DNA of 64,000 bases from Colias croceus (lineage: Eukaryota; Arthropoda; Insecta; Lepidoptera; Pieridae): positions 3,846,501 through 3,910,500 of the forward strand of contig NC_059548.1 of assembly GCF_905220415.1 (NCBI RefSeq), given 5' to 3'. How positions within the stretch are numbered: position 1 is the stretch's first letter; each line of letters opens with the position of its first letter. Shown here one piece after another: positions 55,601 through 64,000 of the stretch. The position numbers and the translations under genes were made by a program. Below the pieces are notes generated by a model, which saw only the letters and a list, made by a program, of their open reading frames with translations, made no database searches and was not told where the DNA came from.

Positions 55601-58600
55601 AATTAAGTTTTAACGTGACAAAACGTGAAGCCTAAAACTTTTCTAAAACATTAATGTTCGATATGTCACACTTATCATCTACCTATTAGTTGACATTTTA
55701 AAAGATTTTACCTGTTCAGGGTGTTCATGGGTGAAGAAGAAAATATTTTGAGCGAGACCTCGAACATTGGGGAAGCACTCAACCGACGAATGGTTTTTTA
55801 AATCTGGATATATATGAGGGGATATAAGGGCGGCTATTTCCGGCCGCATCCGATGCTGTACCGAAAGACATCTGCTATGTATTTTGTTTTTTATCATCCG
55901 TTCAAATAGAGACACCTCTATATTGTAATATCTAGCCAACTTCATGTGCGATGCCGATGGTCGTAGCTGCTTGTGATCACCTTTCAATAATAGATTACTA
56001 TTATCAACTATTTTATTATTATGAAAAATTACTTTTTGTAATAAATATAAAAAATAAATATATCTTATGTTTATTTACCGCTACTCTGCATTACAAAATC
56101 ATATACATATTTAGAAAATTACAGCTGTATATTTAGAGAACCTGAAATTTTATTTTAAAATATTAGATAACATACCAATGAGAATTACGTGCTGACAATT
56201 TTGTTGAAGAGATGTAACTATATGTTGTTCCAGTACTTCAGCAGCTTCCTCAACTATAACTGTACAAGGAAAACGCAAATTACAAAAGGAAGACATGTTA
56301 AATGTGTGAAATTTGCAACAAGATGTAAGGTTTTATTCGGACCTAGCGGTGCTCCGCGGTTTTACCCGCATTACTCCGCTCCTGTTGGTCTTAGCAAGAT
56401 GATATACTTATAACCTATAGCATCCCTCGATAAATGGGCTATCTAACACCGAAATAATTTTTCCAATCGGACTAGTAGTTCCCGAGATTAGCGCGTCAAA
56501 CAAACAAACCAATTAAAAAACTCATCAGCTTTATAATACCTGTAAATTTACGTAAACATGGAAAAGCCAATTTATACAGAAAATTGCCCCTTTTTTCTTG
56601 ACGCCTTCTTCACTCAAATCTTCGTTAATTTCTTACAAAAACTTAAGCGCAAAGGCATAATAAAATTATTATAATGAAAATAAACTCGTACTAAATCACG
56701 TAGCCTATGTCACTGCCACAATTCTGATGATTGCAACGACACCTTATAAATCATAATCCGTCGAGTCGTTTGGTTTCGGAGTTAGTTAATTTGCAAACTT
56801 TGTAAAGCTCGGACCAAATGTTCATATTGAGTTTAGAGGTATACAGTATACACTATACCTGTTAGTGAGTTTGGTTAGTTAGTAGAAGAAGTTTAGTTGA
56901 TCTGCTCCTAAACATGCAATAACCTATCTTATTTTGCGTCCCTCTACCTTTATCTCTAATTTTTAACCGACTTCAAAAAAAGGAGGAGGTTATCAATTCG
57001 GCCCGTATGTTTTTTTTTTTTATGTATGTACACCGATTACTCCGAGGTTTCTGGACCGATTTACGTGATTCTTTTTTTGTTCGATGCGGGATGGTGTCCC
57101 ATAAAAATTTTATTCGGATAGGCCCAGTAGTTTCTATTTTATGAGCATTTTTGTCTGTATTTGTAAATGTTGCAAGTGCAAGTTTGAAGTCGGTTGTTTT
57201 TAACGCAGTTATTGACTTGTTGATTTATTTTATTTTTATTGCCATGGCTAAGTGCACATTTATATTTATTTTTTCTTATTCGCATTTGTTGCACGTATAA
57301 AAATGTATACAGTATCCAAACTGTGGATAATGTTGTTGGTTGGACAGTTATACCTGTATTTAGATTAAGTTTGATTGTACAATTAACCACTGTTCTGCTG
57401 TTTATTATCCCGGATAAAGAAAAATATAAATAAAATAAAATAAATAAAGCATTATCCTGTTAACCTTAATTTGGCAAATCCCATTATTTATATAAAGAAA
57501 CTAGCCAATCGGCCGAACTCCGTTTCGCCACCAGAGACACCTTTTCCTTGCTATAAACCTCACGGAGCCCGAGACCTTTCCAACGAATGCAAAACCGTGG
57601 AAATCGGTTCGTGCATTCTGGAGTTATAGCGTCAGGAAGGAAAACCCGACTTATTTTTATATAGTAGATTATTCATATTTTAAAATGCAAGCTTTACCAT
57701 GCTGCATAAACATGGTTATTTTTATTTTATTACCTATCTGAGGTGCCACCTCCCGGATTAATTTCCTCATCCTTGCGGCTCCACTCGTAGTCATACCAAT
57801 AACTTTGTATTTTTTTAATAAACGAATATCCAGTATTATTCTTGACTCTTCATAAGCTGCACTGGCCGCAATTGCTTCGTCCTATTAAATAAATTACAAC
57901 AATATTACGTCGACATAGGGACAGAAATAAATACCAAAGATTTTGGCCAAATTGCCATTTAAAATTACTGCGATACCAAAAATGCGTGTTTCGAGTCAAA
58001 AATAAGCATTTGGATATCTCTTTTCCGTTTTTAAATATTGCAATTTTTAGGGTTCCGAACCTCAAAGGAAATAAACGAAAACTTTATACTTTTAGGATCA
58101 CTTTGTTTTCCATATTCTGTCAGTCTGTCTTCAAGACCGATTTTCTCAGGGAGAAGTGGAGGTATCAAGCTGAAATTTATAAGGGTTCCGTGTTTTTTCT
58201 TTTGTGGTTTGGAACAGAGTTAGTTACATAAAGAAGCATGAGGCTTTTGTCTTTTGTAAATTCCTTAATATGCAGATATAAGTCTCATCATATTGCCCAT
58301 TTTATAGTACTAATCATAATTGTCGTAAATCTTTTTATAAATTATAACGTTTAGAATAATTATGAATTATGTATAATAATATATATATTATATTTATTAT
58401 AATATTATATACTTAATTATATATATGTTATATTATTCTGCCATTATTCTTTACAAATTCAGTATGACACAAATGACACAATAAGTGAAACTTAGAGTAG
58501 AGTAAGTATATATATCTGTTAACTGTGGTAGGGCATTACTTCTATAACGGGTTTCTATTTTGGTGAATAAAAACTACAAATATGTGAAGACAACTTGAAA

Positions 58601-61600
58601 ACAATAATAAACTTACCTGTATAGGTTTTATTTTCTGCAACAAGTTTCGTTTAAAGTTCGAAACCCACTGAAAATAAAGCATCCAACGATTATGTAACGA
58701 CATGCGCAAAGGATTCACATGTTGTGCATCTACGTTTTGAACTTCATCTTGGTAAAATGTAAGTTTCATGTCCTGAAAATAAACACGTTCTTTAACTTCG
58801 AAGAAGAATAATTCTTAAATGTACCGACTGCATTAAATTACTCATGTAAATCGTAAAGGATAAAATAACTAAATGTCAACACACCTCAAATGTTTCTATC
58901 CATACTTGATAATGTATAATATCCATTCTTACGTTGTCGGTTGGGTTACATTTATATTTTTTAATCATTTTTATAAGATCTTTCCTCGCCGTGTTCAATG
59001 AAAATTCACATATATTATCCAAATTTTTGTTAACAATGTTCAAATCCTCAAAAATGTAGCAAACATCTCTTACATTAATGTCACCATCATCATCAGATAC
59101 TTTCTTGGTTAAAGATTCTAAGATTGCATCATCTGCTGTTATAGGTTGTGAATAATCATAATTTATCAAGTTGCTATCAAATAACCAATTGAATATAGTT
59201 CCATAGTGAGTTTCAATCTTATCAACTGTACTTTTAATATTTCCTATATTTTCTTGCTCTTTTAATACTTTAATGCCTAAAATTCCATTATCTATCGCCG
59301 AAATCATATTTTGTAAATGATTCAATTTAGAAACGGAAGCTTTTAGTATCCTCTTTTTATCATAATAAAGATCCAACACCGGACACTTTGAGGCTTGTTT
59401 ACGTATTTCATTTAAATTTAATTTTTTCATAGATTCCATACGCGATTGCCCGCCAATGCGCACTATCGATGGTGTTATTCGCAAAATAGCGTCTAAAAAC
59501 TGGTCCAGTGCATGATTTGTGTAGCATATTATTAACAAAAAGCAATTCTCTTCAGTTCGTTTTAATTTCAGTATTCTTTCGGCTACTTTAACGCCCAAAT
59601 ATGTCTTTCCCGTTCCTGGTGGACCTTGAATTACGGCAAATTCATGTGTCAAAGCCAATTTAAAGGCCTCGTACTGACTCTCATTTAAACACATTTTCTC
59701 CGCAGAAGACAAAAATTTTCTATGTATATCCGGCGTGAATTCCCTCAAGTACAGGGGTGGCGAGGATGATGCCTAAACAATATTATTCATAATAAATAAT
59801 TAGACAGCTAAATACTTTCTTTGTATATAAAAACGATCAAAAATTTTAAGTCAATAAATAATACGATACGATTATAATTCATATCTGCAAATAAAGGCAA
59901 GGATTTTTTTTATATTTTTTAATTATAACATTATGTAAATGAAAAATATAAACTTATACTTATTTATACAAAAGATGTAGTATATTATGTATACAACTGA
60001 TCAGCCACGAAATAAGGGGAAAAAATACTTAAGTATATATAATTATCAGATATAATAATAAATTATATTTTCTGACGCGTAGAATTAATACTGCGAAAAA
60101 TAGTATTAAAAGTAGTAGTAGTAAGTAATTTTTAAAAGTAGTTAAGTATTACAATTAGAGATGCAACGAATAGTTGTTTGGCCGGATACCGAATACCGGA
60201 TGTTCGGCCTGACTACCAGCCGAATGTTCGGTATCCGGCCGCCGAATATTCGGCCGACGGCATTTTGAGTTTCGTAGGTGCGTGTCGCGCACCGGCACGC
60301 CGCCTGTGCAGTGCAGGTTTTGACTTGTTTCGTAGTGAACGTTCGCGCGGTCACAGTTCTTGGTAGAGACACTTTTATCGTGTCAGTGAAAAAAAAATTC
60401 GTTAAAAATAATAAAAAGCTTCAATTACAACTGTCTTTATTTCGATTCTATTTATAAAATCTACCAATTTTACTATCCGGTATCCGGCCTGATAGTACAT
60501 TACCATCCGGTATCCGGCCAGATAGTAAAAAAGGGCCGGATAAGCCGGATACCGGATAGGAACCGAATATTCGGTGCATCTCTAATTACAATCTACAATA
60601 AATTACCAAACGATTTAACGAAGAACTGCTTAGGTACCTATATATTCCGGACGTGTTGATAAATTGTCTACAAAACCATTCTATGATATAAGTGACTTTA
60701 TAAATCACAAATAATAACTAGTGACCGACCGAACTTTCGGTTTCGGTTTCGGCAAGTTTCGGCAAAATAATCTAGTTTCGGTTTCGACCAAAATATAGCC
60801 GAAACTATCGGCCCCGCCGAAACGCACGTGTTCGTGCTCACCGGCTGCGGCGTGGTCGCAGCTGGGTTCGCTGCCGTAAAAACTGGATTACGTGAGAACC
60901 GAAAGCTTAGTGTGTCACTGTAAAATTATTTTCATGATACAAATAATTGTTGAGAGAGAGAGAGAGAGCGGATTTATGCCCGCCCCAGAGTACGACGGAC
61001 TGCCACAGCGTAAACGCTGTGGGAGGGATTCTCCTGTACAGCTTGTGCCGGTACCCTCCTGGGGTAAACAACCTAATAAAGCTGCTTGCATGTGGACTAA
61101 TAAGAAATATTGGAAGGATTAAGGGGTTTGGAAGGGATAAGGGAGAAAGGGCGAGGATGGGAGGGATTAAGGATAGGGAAGAAGAGGATGGGTAGGGTAT
61201 AGGAGGGGATGTGGATTTTTAGTACATATTATTTTGTTGATATAGCGACAAATAATACCATTTCTCTTAAATTTTTCATTATGTAGGTATAACGGTTCAC
61301 CAAAAACCGAAATTCCCATTGTTCAAAGGAACGCGTGGATGTATCAATGTACCAACGTTATCAAAAGATGCCGCAGCCGTTTATTCTAAAAATATTCATA
61401 AATATCGACTTTCGCAAGGGAACCATAACCTACAGGTTATTTGCAGTGAACTGCAGAATCTTGGAATTTGGTACGTAGCAACCCCCGAGAACACAAAGGA
61501 AAAAGTGTCTAAACTTAAAGTTACCACATATGAGTAAAAAAACAGTTTATACGGAAACCTTAATAATGAAATAGAAAATTTCCACACTATATAGCCTATA

Positions 61601-62986
61601 GCCTTCCCCGATAAATGGGCTATGTAACACCGAAAGATTTTTTTAAATCGGACTTGTAGTTCCTGAGATTAGCGCGTTAGAAAAAACAAACAAACTCTTC
61701 AGCTTTATAATATTAGTATAGATAGCTAAATACGATATGAAGTACCTTACCTCAACGTCTACTATGTATTTTTTCATGGCTAAATCCTCCGGAAAGGTGG
61801 GGTCTTTCAGCACTTTTAATACATGGTAATAAGGTTCAAAATAAATATCACTTTCGATCATTATATATTCATCCTTATTGTTGGGAGTCACACAATTGTC
61901 CATTATAGAAACTGGAATCTAAACAAGTTTCATGAATTAAACTATAGATAAACAACTTATTAGGATTTTGAACTCTGGTGCGCATGGAGAGAAATAAATG
62001 TAGACCTTCACTCTATAACTTAGATAAAGAAATCACAAATAAACTTAATAGTTAAGTAAGTACGATTCACTAAAAAAATAGGTACAGTGTTGAAATTGTA
62101 ATCGAATGAAGAAACAAAACAAAGAAAAACTACGAACTGAGAACCTCAATTGTTTTTGGCGGACAATCGAGAAGACTTTCAAAATAACTCATAGGCCGGG
62201 AGATACTGACAGAAAATATTGGGTCATTTGTTCATTTTTGCAGGGGTTTGGGGTTCTTCAGGGGTTTTAAGTGCGCAATAACACAAAGAAAAAAGATGGT
62301 CAGAGCGCTGGTACCGTCGGCCCAGTCGCTTGGGCCTTAGTCGAACTCGTCGGATAAATTACGAGTGTCAATTTGTTTCACAAAAATTTTAGGATTTTCT
62401 GATAGCCAACAAAAAAGAAGTAGGAGGTAGTTTGCCCCGCAACTGGGCCGCCGCGCCGGTACCAGCGCTTTCACCATTTTTTTATTTTTGTCATTACGTA
62501 TCTACTTAAAGCCCTTGAACTACCATCATACTGGTACAAATAACCCAATATTTTCTGTCAGTATCTTCCGGCCTATCAATTTTAATAATTAATTTTGCTG
62601 TGCGGTTATAATTCAAGAAAATTTTGAAACACCAATCTGATAATGAGGCTAAGGCGATGTTTCCGCTGTTCTATTTTTTATTATTGAGCTTCCTCAGTTA
62701 TACACAAGTGGTCTTTATATAATAAAAGTAAATTATTATCTATTGTAAAATAATGTTTACCTTTCCATTGCAGAGATAAGAACTTTCACGATCTAAAACT
62801 GTTGCTACAGTGAAGGATTTACAATCATCTTTTGTAAATAATAAAAGAGCGCCATATAGAAAGCGCTTATTGAATTTCCATTTAATATTTCTAAATCGCT
62901 TTGTAGTTTGTGGATCTAATTGAATAGTATGTCCAAATGCGATACTGGAAACATACGGTTCCACAAACTTTACCTTTCGAAATACC
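38932..62986 (-). CDS. ZNFX1: NFX1-type zinc finger-containing protein 1 (ZNFX1), 21 exons, 5' end missing
   Basis: Exons, 5' to 3': 62986-62761, 61918-61751, 59772-58885, 58772-58617, 57881-57734, 56259-56176, 55980-55712, 55185-55039, 54410-54236, 54158-54016, 52223-52072, 51748-51559, 51110-50985, 50501-50379, 49224-49066, 48646-48400, 45335-45173, 43262-43151, 42208-41991, 40660-40377, 39656-38932. All phases close, giving about 1630 residues. The protein is a superfamily-1 UPF1-like RNA helicase with NFX1-type zinc fingers; ZNFX1 acts in antiviral dsRNA sensing in mammals and in small-RNA inheritance in C. elegans. Order: N-terminal adapter, helicase split around Walker A GPPGTGKT, a Cys-rich finger array, a helical region and a C-terminal RZ-type finger. 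One junction (55039) needs a GC donor. The first visible exon starts in mid-codon, so at least one upstream exon lies outside the window. Confidence 0.93.
39770..39987 (+). repeat. SINE-like repeat in ZNFX1 last intron
   Basis: A copy of the family with CTCCGCTCCTGTTGGTCTTA, CTCGATAAATGGGCTATCTA and tail TATAATATTAGTATAGATT. Other copies are at 56337-56545, 61590-61722 and, in part, 32125-32276. Probably mobilised by an RTE-type LINE, judging from the tail. Confidence 0.55.
40819..40881. repeat. AT-rich palindrome in ZNFX1 intron
   Basis: AAAAATAGTCATATATG at the left pairs with CATATATGACTATTTTT at the right, with an inner TGTAAAACA/TGTTTTACA pair. It would form a cruciform or RNA hairpin with arms of about 28 bp. 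The nearby words GACCAATAAA and GCCAATAA repeat several times just to its left. Confidence 0.6.
40937..41094. mobile_element. 158-bp hAT-type MITE
   Basis: Perfect 8-bp target duplication ATAGAATG at 40929-40936 and 41095-41102. Termini CAGAAGCGTAGC on the left and CAGGGGCGTAGC on the opposite strand at the right, the usual CAGGGGCGTAGC hAT end. The interior is GC-rich (GGGGCCCCGTATAA repeated). Confidence 0.88.
41991..52223 (-). CDS. ZNFX1: ZNFX1 NFX1-type zinc-finger array exons
   Basis: Nine small exons encode repeating C-x-H-x3-C type fingers: LSCSHACPLICH, LPCGHTNKVPCH, LECGHACARTCH, CKHSQKVPCHID, LPCNHHCKKKCHEPCGDC, MSCGHPCQRLCCEPC, LECGHACAGSCAAC, CGHVCKEPCNEICPPC, MKCGHPCRGLCGNPC. 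Such fingers occur in NFX1 and ZNFX1 and are thought to bind RNA or partners. Exons 45173-45335 and 50985-51110 are strikingly GC-rich compared with their neighbours. The donor for 45173 was chosen as GTACGT because it restores CGHVC with the next exon. Confidence 0.9.
43631..43985 (+). repeat. SINE/LINE-like repeat in ZNFX1 intron
   Basis: It starts CTAGCTTCCGCCCGCGACTC and ends in a CAGA tetranucleotide run and AAAAATT. The middle reads GGATAAAAAGTATCCTATTT and CCAAGTTTCATCGAAATCG. This layout is common in Lepidoptera (RTE-type 3' ends). Confidence 0.55.
44305..44489 (+). repeat. SINE-like repeat, complete-looking copy
   Basis: Head CTTTCCACCCGCAGCTTCGC, middle TCATAATCGGTTCAGTAGTA, tail TTCGCATTTATAATATTAGT then AGGATT. 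It is the clearest copy of the family at 22190-22712. Confidence 0.6.
44546..44680. mobile_element. Fold-back MITE with about 35-bp arms
   Basis: Left arm ATAGCGCCCGGCAAACTTCT and right arm (reverse complement) ATAGCGCCCGGTAAACTTCT, imperfectly continued inward. A second inverted pair (GGGGGAAGCTTGCGCAT / ATGCGCAAACTTCCCC) fills the loop, so almost the whole unit is a hairpin. Confidence 0.7.
44887..45115 (+). repeat. SINE/LINE-like repeat in ZNFX1 intron
   Basis: Head CTAGCTGTTGCCCGCAGCTT, then CCCCTATTTTACCCCTATAG, then CCTGCATGCCAAATTTCAGC and a degenerate tail. It is another lepidopteran repeat with a GC-rich head. Confidence 0.5.
45915..46199 (+). pseudogene. P-transposase-like C-terminal fragment of element B
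   Basis: The frame reads NSWLQSLDMNRYIALTSFVN then RGKLCFASDAVYQIVSYSDL. The stretch resembles the RGGL-x-PSD-x-V-Y-x-IV block of P-element/THAP9-type transposases near the C-terminus. This assignment is from memory of the motif. A decayed copy lies in element A (about 3690-3950). It is on the opposite strand to the THAP exon of the same element. Confidence 0.45.
46656..46720 (-). pseudogene. THAP zinc-finger exon of P-like element B
   Basis: MYCIVKNCRSVWTPNSGIEF then His and a split codon at an AG|GCAAGTG donor. This is the first half of a THAP domain. It is 65 nt long, as in element A, and differs from A by several residues. Confidence 0.65.
47332..48194. mobile_element. hAT-type MITE carrying a 12-bp minisatellite
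   Basis: Perfect 8-bp target duplication TGCGTGGT at 47324-47331 and 48195-48202. The termini are CATGGGCGTAGC on both strands, followed by GTGGGGCAA-type subterminal sequence. An expanded 12-bp repeat array (47462-47803) lies near the left end. It is non-coding in any meaningful sense and inserted in a ZNFX1 intron. Confidence 0.85.
47462..47803. repeat. 12-bp minisatellite, about 28 units
   Basis: Units of GCATTCGCGAAG with scattered variants (GCATTTGCGAAG, GCACTCGCGAAG, GCATTCGCGATG). Because the unit is a multiple of three with no stop in most frames, several long open frames cross it on both strands; none looks like a gene. Confidence 0.95.
52432..52690 (-). repeat. SINE-like repeat in ZNFX1 intron, minus-strand copy
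   Basis: Minus-strand copy of the family at 44305-44489: it begins at the left with ATAATATCCTACTAATTTTA and ends with GCGGCGGGCGGAAAGCTAG. Confidence 0.6.
53220..53252. repeat. Poly(A) tract, likely retroposon tail
   Basis: A run of about 23 A inside the ZNFX1 intron between the helicase and zinc-finger exons. The source element upstream was not recognised. Confidence 0.4.
54016..59772 (-). CDS. ZNFX1: ZNFX1 helicase core exons (superfamily 1, UPF1-like)
   Basis: Eight exons carry the motor. The first (58885-59772) holds the Q-like motif (MCLNESQYEAFKLAL), Walker A (VIQGPPGTGKTYLGVK) and motif Ia (LLIICYTNHALDQFLDAI). Next come VIGMTTSGAARMRKLI, Walker B as VEEAAEVLEQH (56176-56259), motif III GDHKQLRPS and motif IV QHRMRPEIA (55712-55980). 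Motif V lies in VVDNYQGEESKIILLSL and motif VI in CVALSRAREG (54236-54410), then LYIFGNMSML. All expected ATPase residues are visible, so the helicase should be active. Confidence 0.92.
56337..56545 (+). repeat. SINE-like repeat in ZNFX1 intron
   Basis: Shares GCTCCGCGGTTTTACCCGCA, CTCCTGTTGGTCTTAGCAAG and CTCGATAAATGGGCTATCTA with the copy at 39770-39987; the tail is degenerate (CAGCTTTATAATACC). Confidence 0.55.
56965..57195. mobile_element. Short TIR element (AACCGACTTCAAA)
   Basis: AACCGACTTCAAA at the left end and TTTGAAGTCGGTT at the right form a 13-bp inverted repeat. The interior (GGAGGAGGTTATCAATTCGG, ACCGATTACTCCGAGGTTTC) is a frequent lepidopteran repeat. Its superfamily was not determined. 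Confidence 0.6.
57500..57668 (+). repeat. SINE-like repeat in ZNFX1 intron
   Basis: A block from ACTAGCCAATCGGCCGAACT to TTTTTATATAGTAGATT, with GGAAATCGGTTCGTGCATTC inside. It has the head/tail style of lepidopteran interspersed repeats, but the family is unknown. Confidence 0.45.
60156..60584. mobile_element. 429-bp hAT-type MITE (TAGAGATGCA ends)
   Basis: Perfect 8-bp target duplication ATTACAAT at 60148-60155 and 60585-60592. Termini TAGAGATGCAACGAATA and TAGAGATGCACCGAATA on the opposite strand. The subterminal parts are built from many CCGGATA / CCGAATATTCGG words. The outer TAGAGATG is shared with the right end of the hAT transposon at 7797-11979. Confidence 0.88.
60720..60900. repeat. 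CCGAAA-rich repeat fragment
   Basis: GTGACCGACCGAACTTTCGG followed by repeated GGTTTCGG words suggests half of a MITE similar in style to 60156-60584. No matching right end or target duplication was found. Confidence 0.4.
60949..61540. other. Unassigned intron segment with GA microsatellite and small ORF
   Basis: A (GA)n run at about 60954-60968 is followed by a G-rich block (GGAAGGGATAAGGGAGAAAG) and then a 72-codon frame at 61319-61537 (VPTLSKDAAAVYSKNIHKYR and others) with no recognised domain. It lies in a ZNFX1 intron, and a transposon origin is likely but unproven. Confidence 0.3.
61590..61722 (+). repeat. SINE-like repeat, 3' part
   Basis: CCGATAAATGGGCTATGTAA then CAGCTTTATAATATTAGTAT: the 3' part of the family at 39770-39987. 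Confidence 0.55.
61751..62986 (-). CDS. ZNFX1: ZNFX1 N-terminal exons (pre-helicase region)
   Basis: Exons 62761-62986 and 61751-61918. They read FVEPYVSSIAFGHTIQLD, KRFLYGALLLFTKDDCKSF, then MIESDIYFEPYYHVLKVL. This matches the ZNFX1 region before the helicase (YGSLL-x-FSKD and the FEPYxHVL block). The upstream exon ends in phase 2 and was not found in the last kilobase of the window. Confidence 0.88.
62193..62573. mobile_element. MITE with about 35-bp TIRs and inner hairpin
   Basis: The left end GGCCGGGAGATACTGACAGA (continuing AAATATTGGGT) pairs with the right end (reverse complement GGCCGGAAGATACTGACAGA). TA lies on both sides, a possible TA duplication. A second inverted pair, AGCGCTGGTACC (about 62306) and GGTACCAGCGCT (about 62460), sits inside. 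It is non-coding. Confidence 0.75.
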
Positions 62987-63249
62987 CTGCAAAAAATGAT
63001 TTATATATAGTTAGTTACATTTTTTTACAAATTTATAATTTTTTTCATCGGTCCTCATATTTTAGGCCCCTCGATCACGGCTTTTTGCGGCGATGCGATG
63101 CAGTAGCGATGTTATCGTGCATTGGCATCGCTACTGTAACGCGATCTAAATACGACGAAAAATACCGTAGGTATTTAAAAAACCAACATCAAAAGTAAAA
63201 AAATAATTAAGGTTTCATAGTGATTAATTGTACTGCCTATTATTAAGAT

Positions 63250-63466
63250 AGTGTGAAGTCCCATGTCCCCAAGTGGGGTAAGGAAACAGATGCATTATGC
63301 ATACATCTGTTTCACTGATCGATTTTCTTTAGGTACAAGTAGGTGATCAGCCTTCTGCGTCCCTTCAGACCGAGACATTTTTTTTTTCTTCGTCTCCACC
63401 GGGAATCGAACCCAGGACCCCTCGGTTCTACGCTCACGCGTCAACCATTGTACCAAGGAGGCGGTC
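63250..63466 (-). mobile_element. tRNA-derived SINE with 11-bp target duplication
   Basis: On the minus strand the element begins (63462-63391) with a tRNA-like head: an A box (TGGTACAATGGTTGACGC) and a perfect B box (GGTTCGATTCC) in a 72-nt cloverleaf-sized unit ending GGAGACG. A tRNA-unrelated body follows. The duplication ATTATTAAGAT occurs at 63239-63249 and 63467-63477. It is not a functional tRNA gene. Confidence 0.85.
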
Positions 63467-63477
63467 ATTATTAAGAT

Positions 63478-64000
63478 CTAGACACGCGGCAGCGTGTCAA
63501 GCCGAGTTCAAGCGAAGAGAACTGGCGAGCAGCAGCCGTGTGTATATTTACACGAACCATTTCGAGCCACTTTTCACCCCCTTATAACTCGAAAACTATT
63601 TAAGTTAAATAAACCAAATTTGGTACATATCAAGAGGACCTCAAGATAAACAAGAACCTTAAATTTCATAAATACAGATTAAACAGTTGCGTAGATATTA
63701 ATATCCAAAAATCGCAATTTTTAAGACTGACTGACTTATAGACATATACAAAACCTAACCCACTTCCAGATGACCTAGAAAGTTCAAATTTTGTAATCAA
63801 CTAGGTAATAGTGAGTATACAAAGGAAAAAATCAGAAAATACTGAATTTGTCTGTATTTAATTTTTTTTTTCAATGACATTAATTTTGTTTGTATGGAAA
63901 AATGGAAAAGTTTATAAAAATAGAAAATATTATATTCACCTTACTAGTCTTAAAAAATAGATGAAAACTAGTCAGTGGCCGAAAAAAATTTTGAAATCCA
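63478..64000. other. ZNFX1 upstream intron, end of window
   Basis: Contains a repeat-like block (ACACGCGGCAGCGTGTCAAG, GAACCATTTCGAGCCACTTT) and AT-rich sequence. No further ZNFX1 exon could be supported. Confidence 0.4.

Noticed and set aside
63391..63462. tRNA-like sequence with A and B boxes
   Set aside because: It is the head of a SINE with an attached body and an 11-bp target duplication, so not called as a tRNA gene.
63900..63995. Possible further upstream ZNFX1 exon ending before CAC at about 63937
   Set aside because: The frame in the required phase meets a stop after about 12 codons and no convincing acceptor or homology was seen.

Overview
This window looks like a piece of a butterfly or moth (Lepidoptera) genome. 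It is AT-rich, has small exons with standard GT-AG introns, and is dense in the short interspersed repeats typical of Lepidoptera (GC-rich heads, tails like TATAATATTAGTA). It holds an intronless juvenile-hormone-receptor-type bHLH-PAS gene, as described for lepidopteran Met1. Four host genes are supported: Met (minus, 1200-2771), a clip-domain trypsin-like serine protease (plus, ten exons, 24012-30577), KRR1 (minus, single exon, 32560-33585) and ZNFX1, an NFX1-type zinc-finger helicase (minus, 21 exons, 38932-62986, 5' end outside the window). Exon boundaries were read by hand from splice sites, and the phases close across both multi-exon genes.

The rest is mostly transposable elements, many delimited by target-site duplications (TSDs). 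From left to right: 3423-5882 is a P-superfamily-like element whose right inverted repeat is split by a MITE. 5967-21041 is an I-type LINE with a 16-bp TSD, broken by an intact hAT transposon (7797-11979), a fold-back element (about 12105-12936) and an intact CR1-like LINE (14029-18417). 21096-23635 is a second P-like element, interrupted in its last bases by a MITE with a TTA duplication. 34041-35200 is a third P-like element, and 35690-36830 is a LINE fragment split by a TTAA-flanked MITE. The ZNFX1 introns hold a fourth P-like element (45649-47156), three hAT-type MITEs with 8-bp TSDs (one containing a 12-bp minisatellite) and many SINE-like copies.

The most notable result is the set of four P-like elements. 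Each has terminal inverted repeats of about 31 bp and carries a THAP zinc-finger exon ending in Phe-His at the same splice phase; two have 8-bp TSDs. In one of their subfamilies the THAP exon and a transposase-C-terminus-like ORF face each other on opposite strands. Other points for follow-up are a His at the protease activation site, a possible 51-nt cassette exon in the protease, a probable GC-AG intron in ZNFX1, and isolated GC-rich exons in otherwise AT-rich genes.

The host genes are unrelated in function (hormone reception, proteolytic cascade, ribosome assembly, RNA-based immunity) and there is no operon-like organisation. No rRNA, functional tRNA or CRISPR array was seen.
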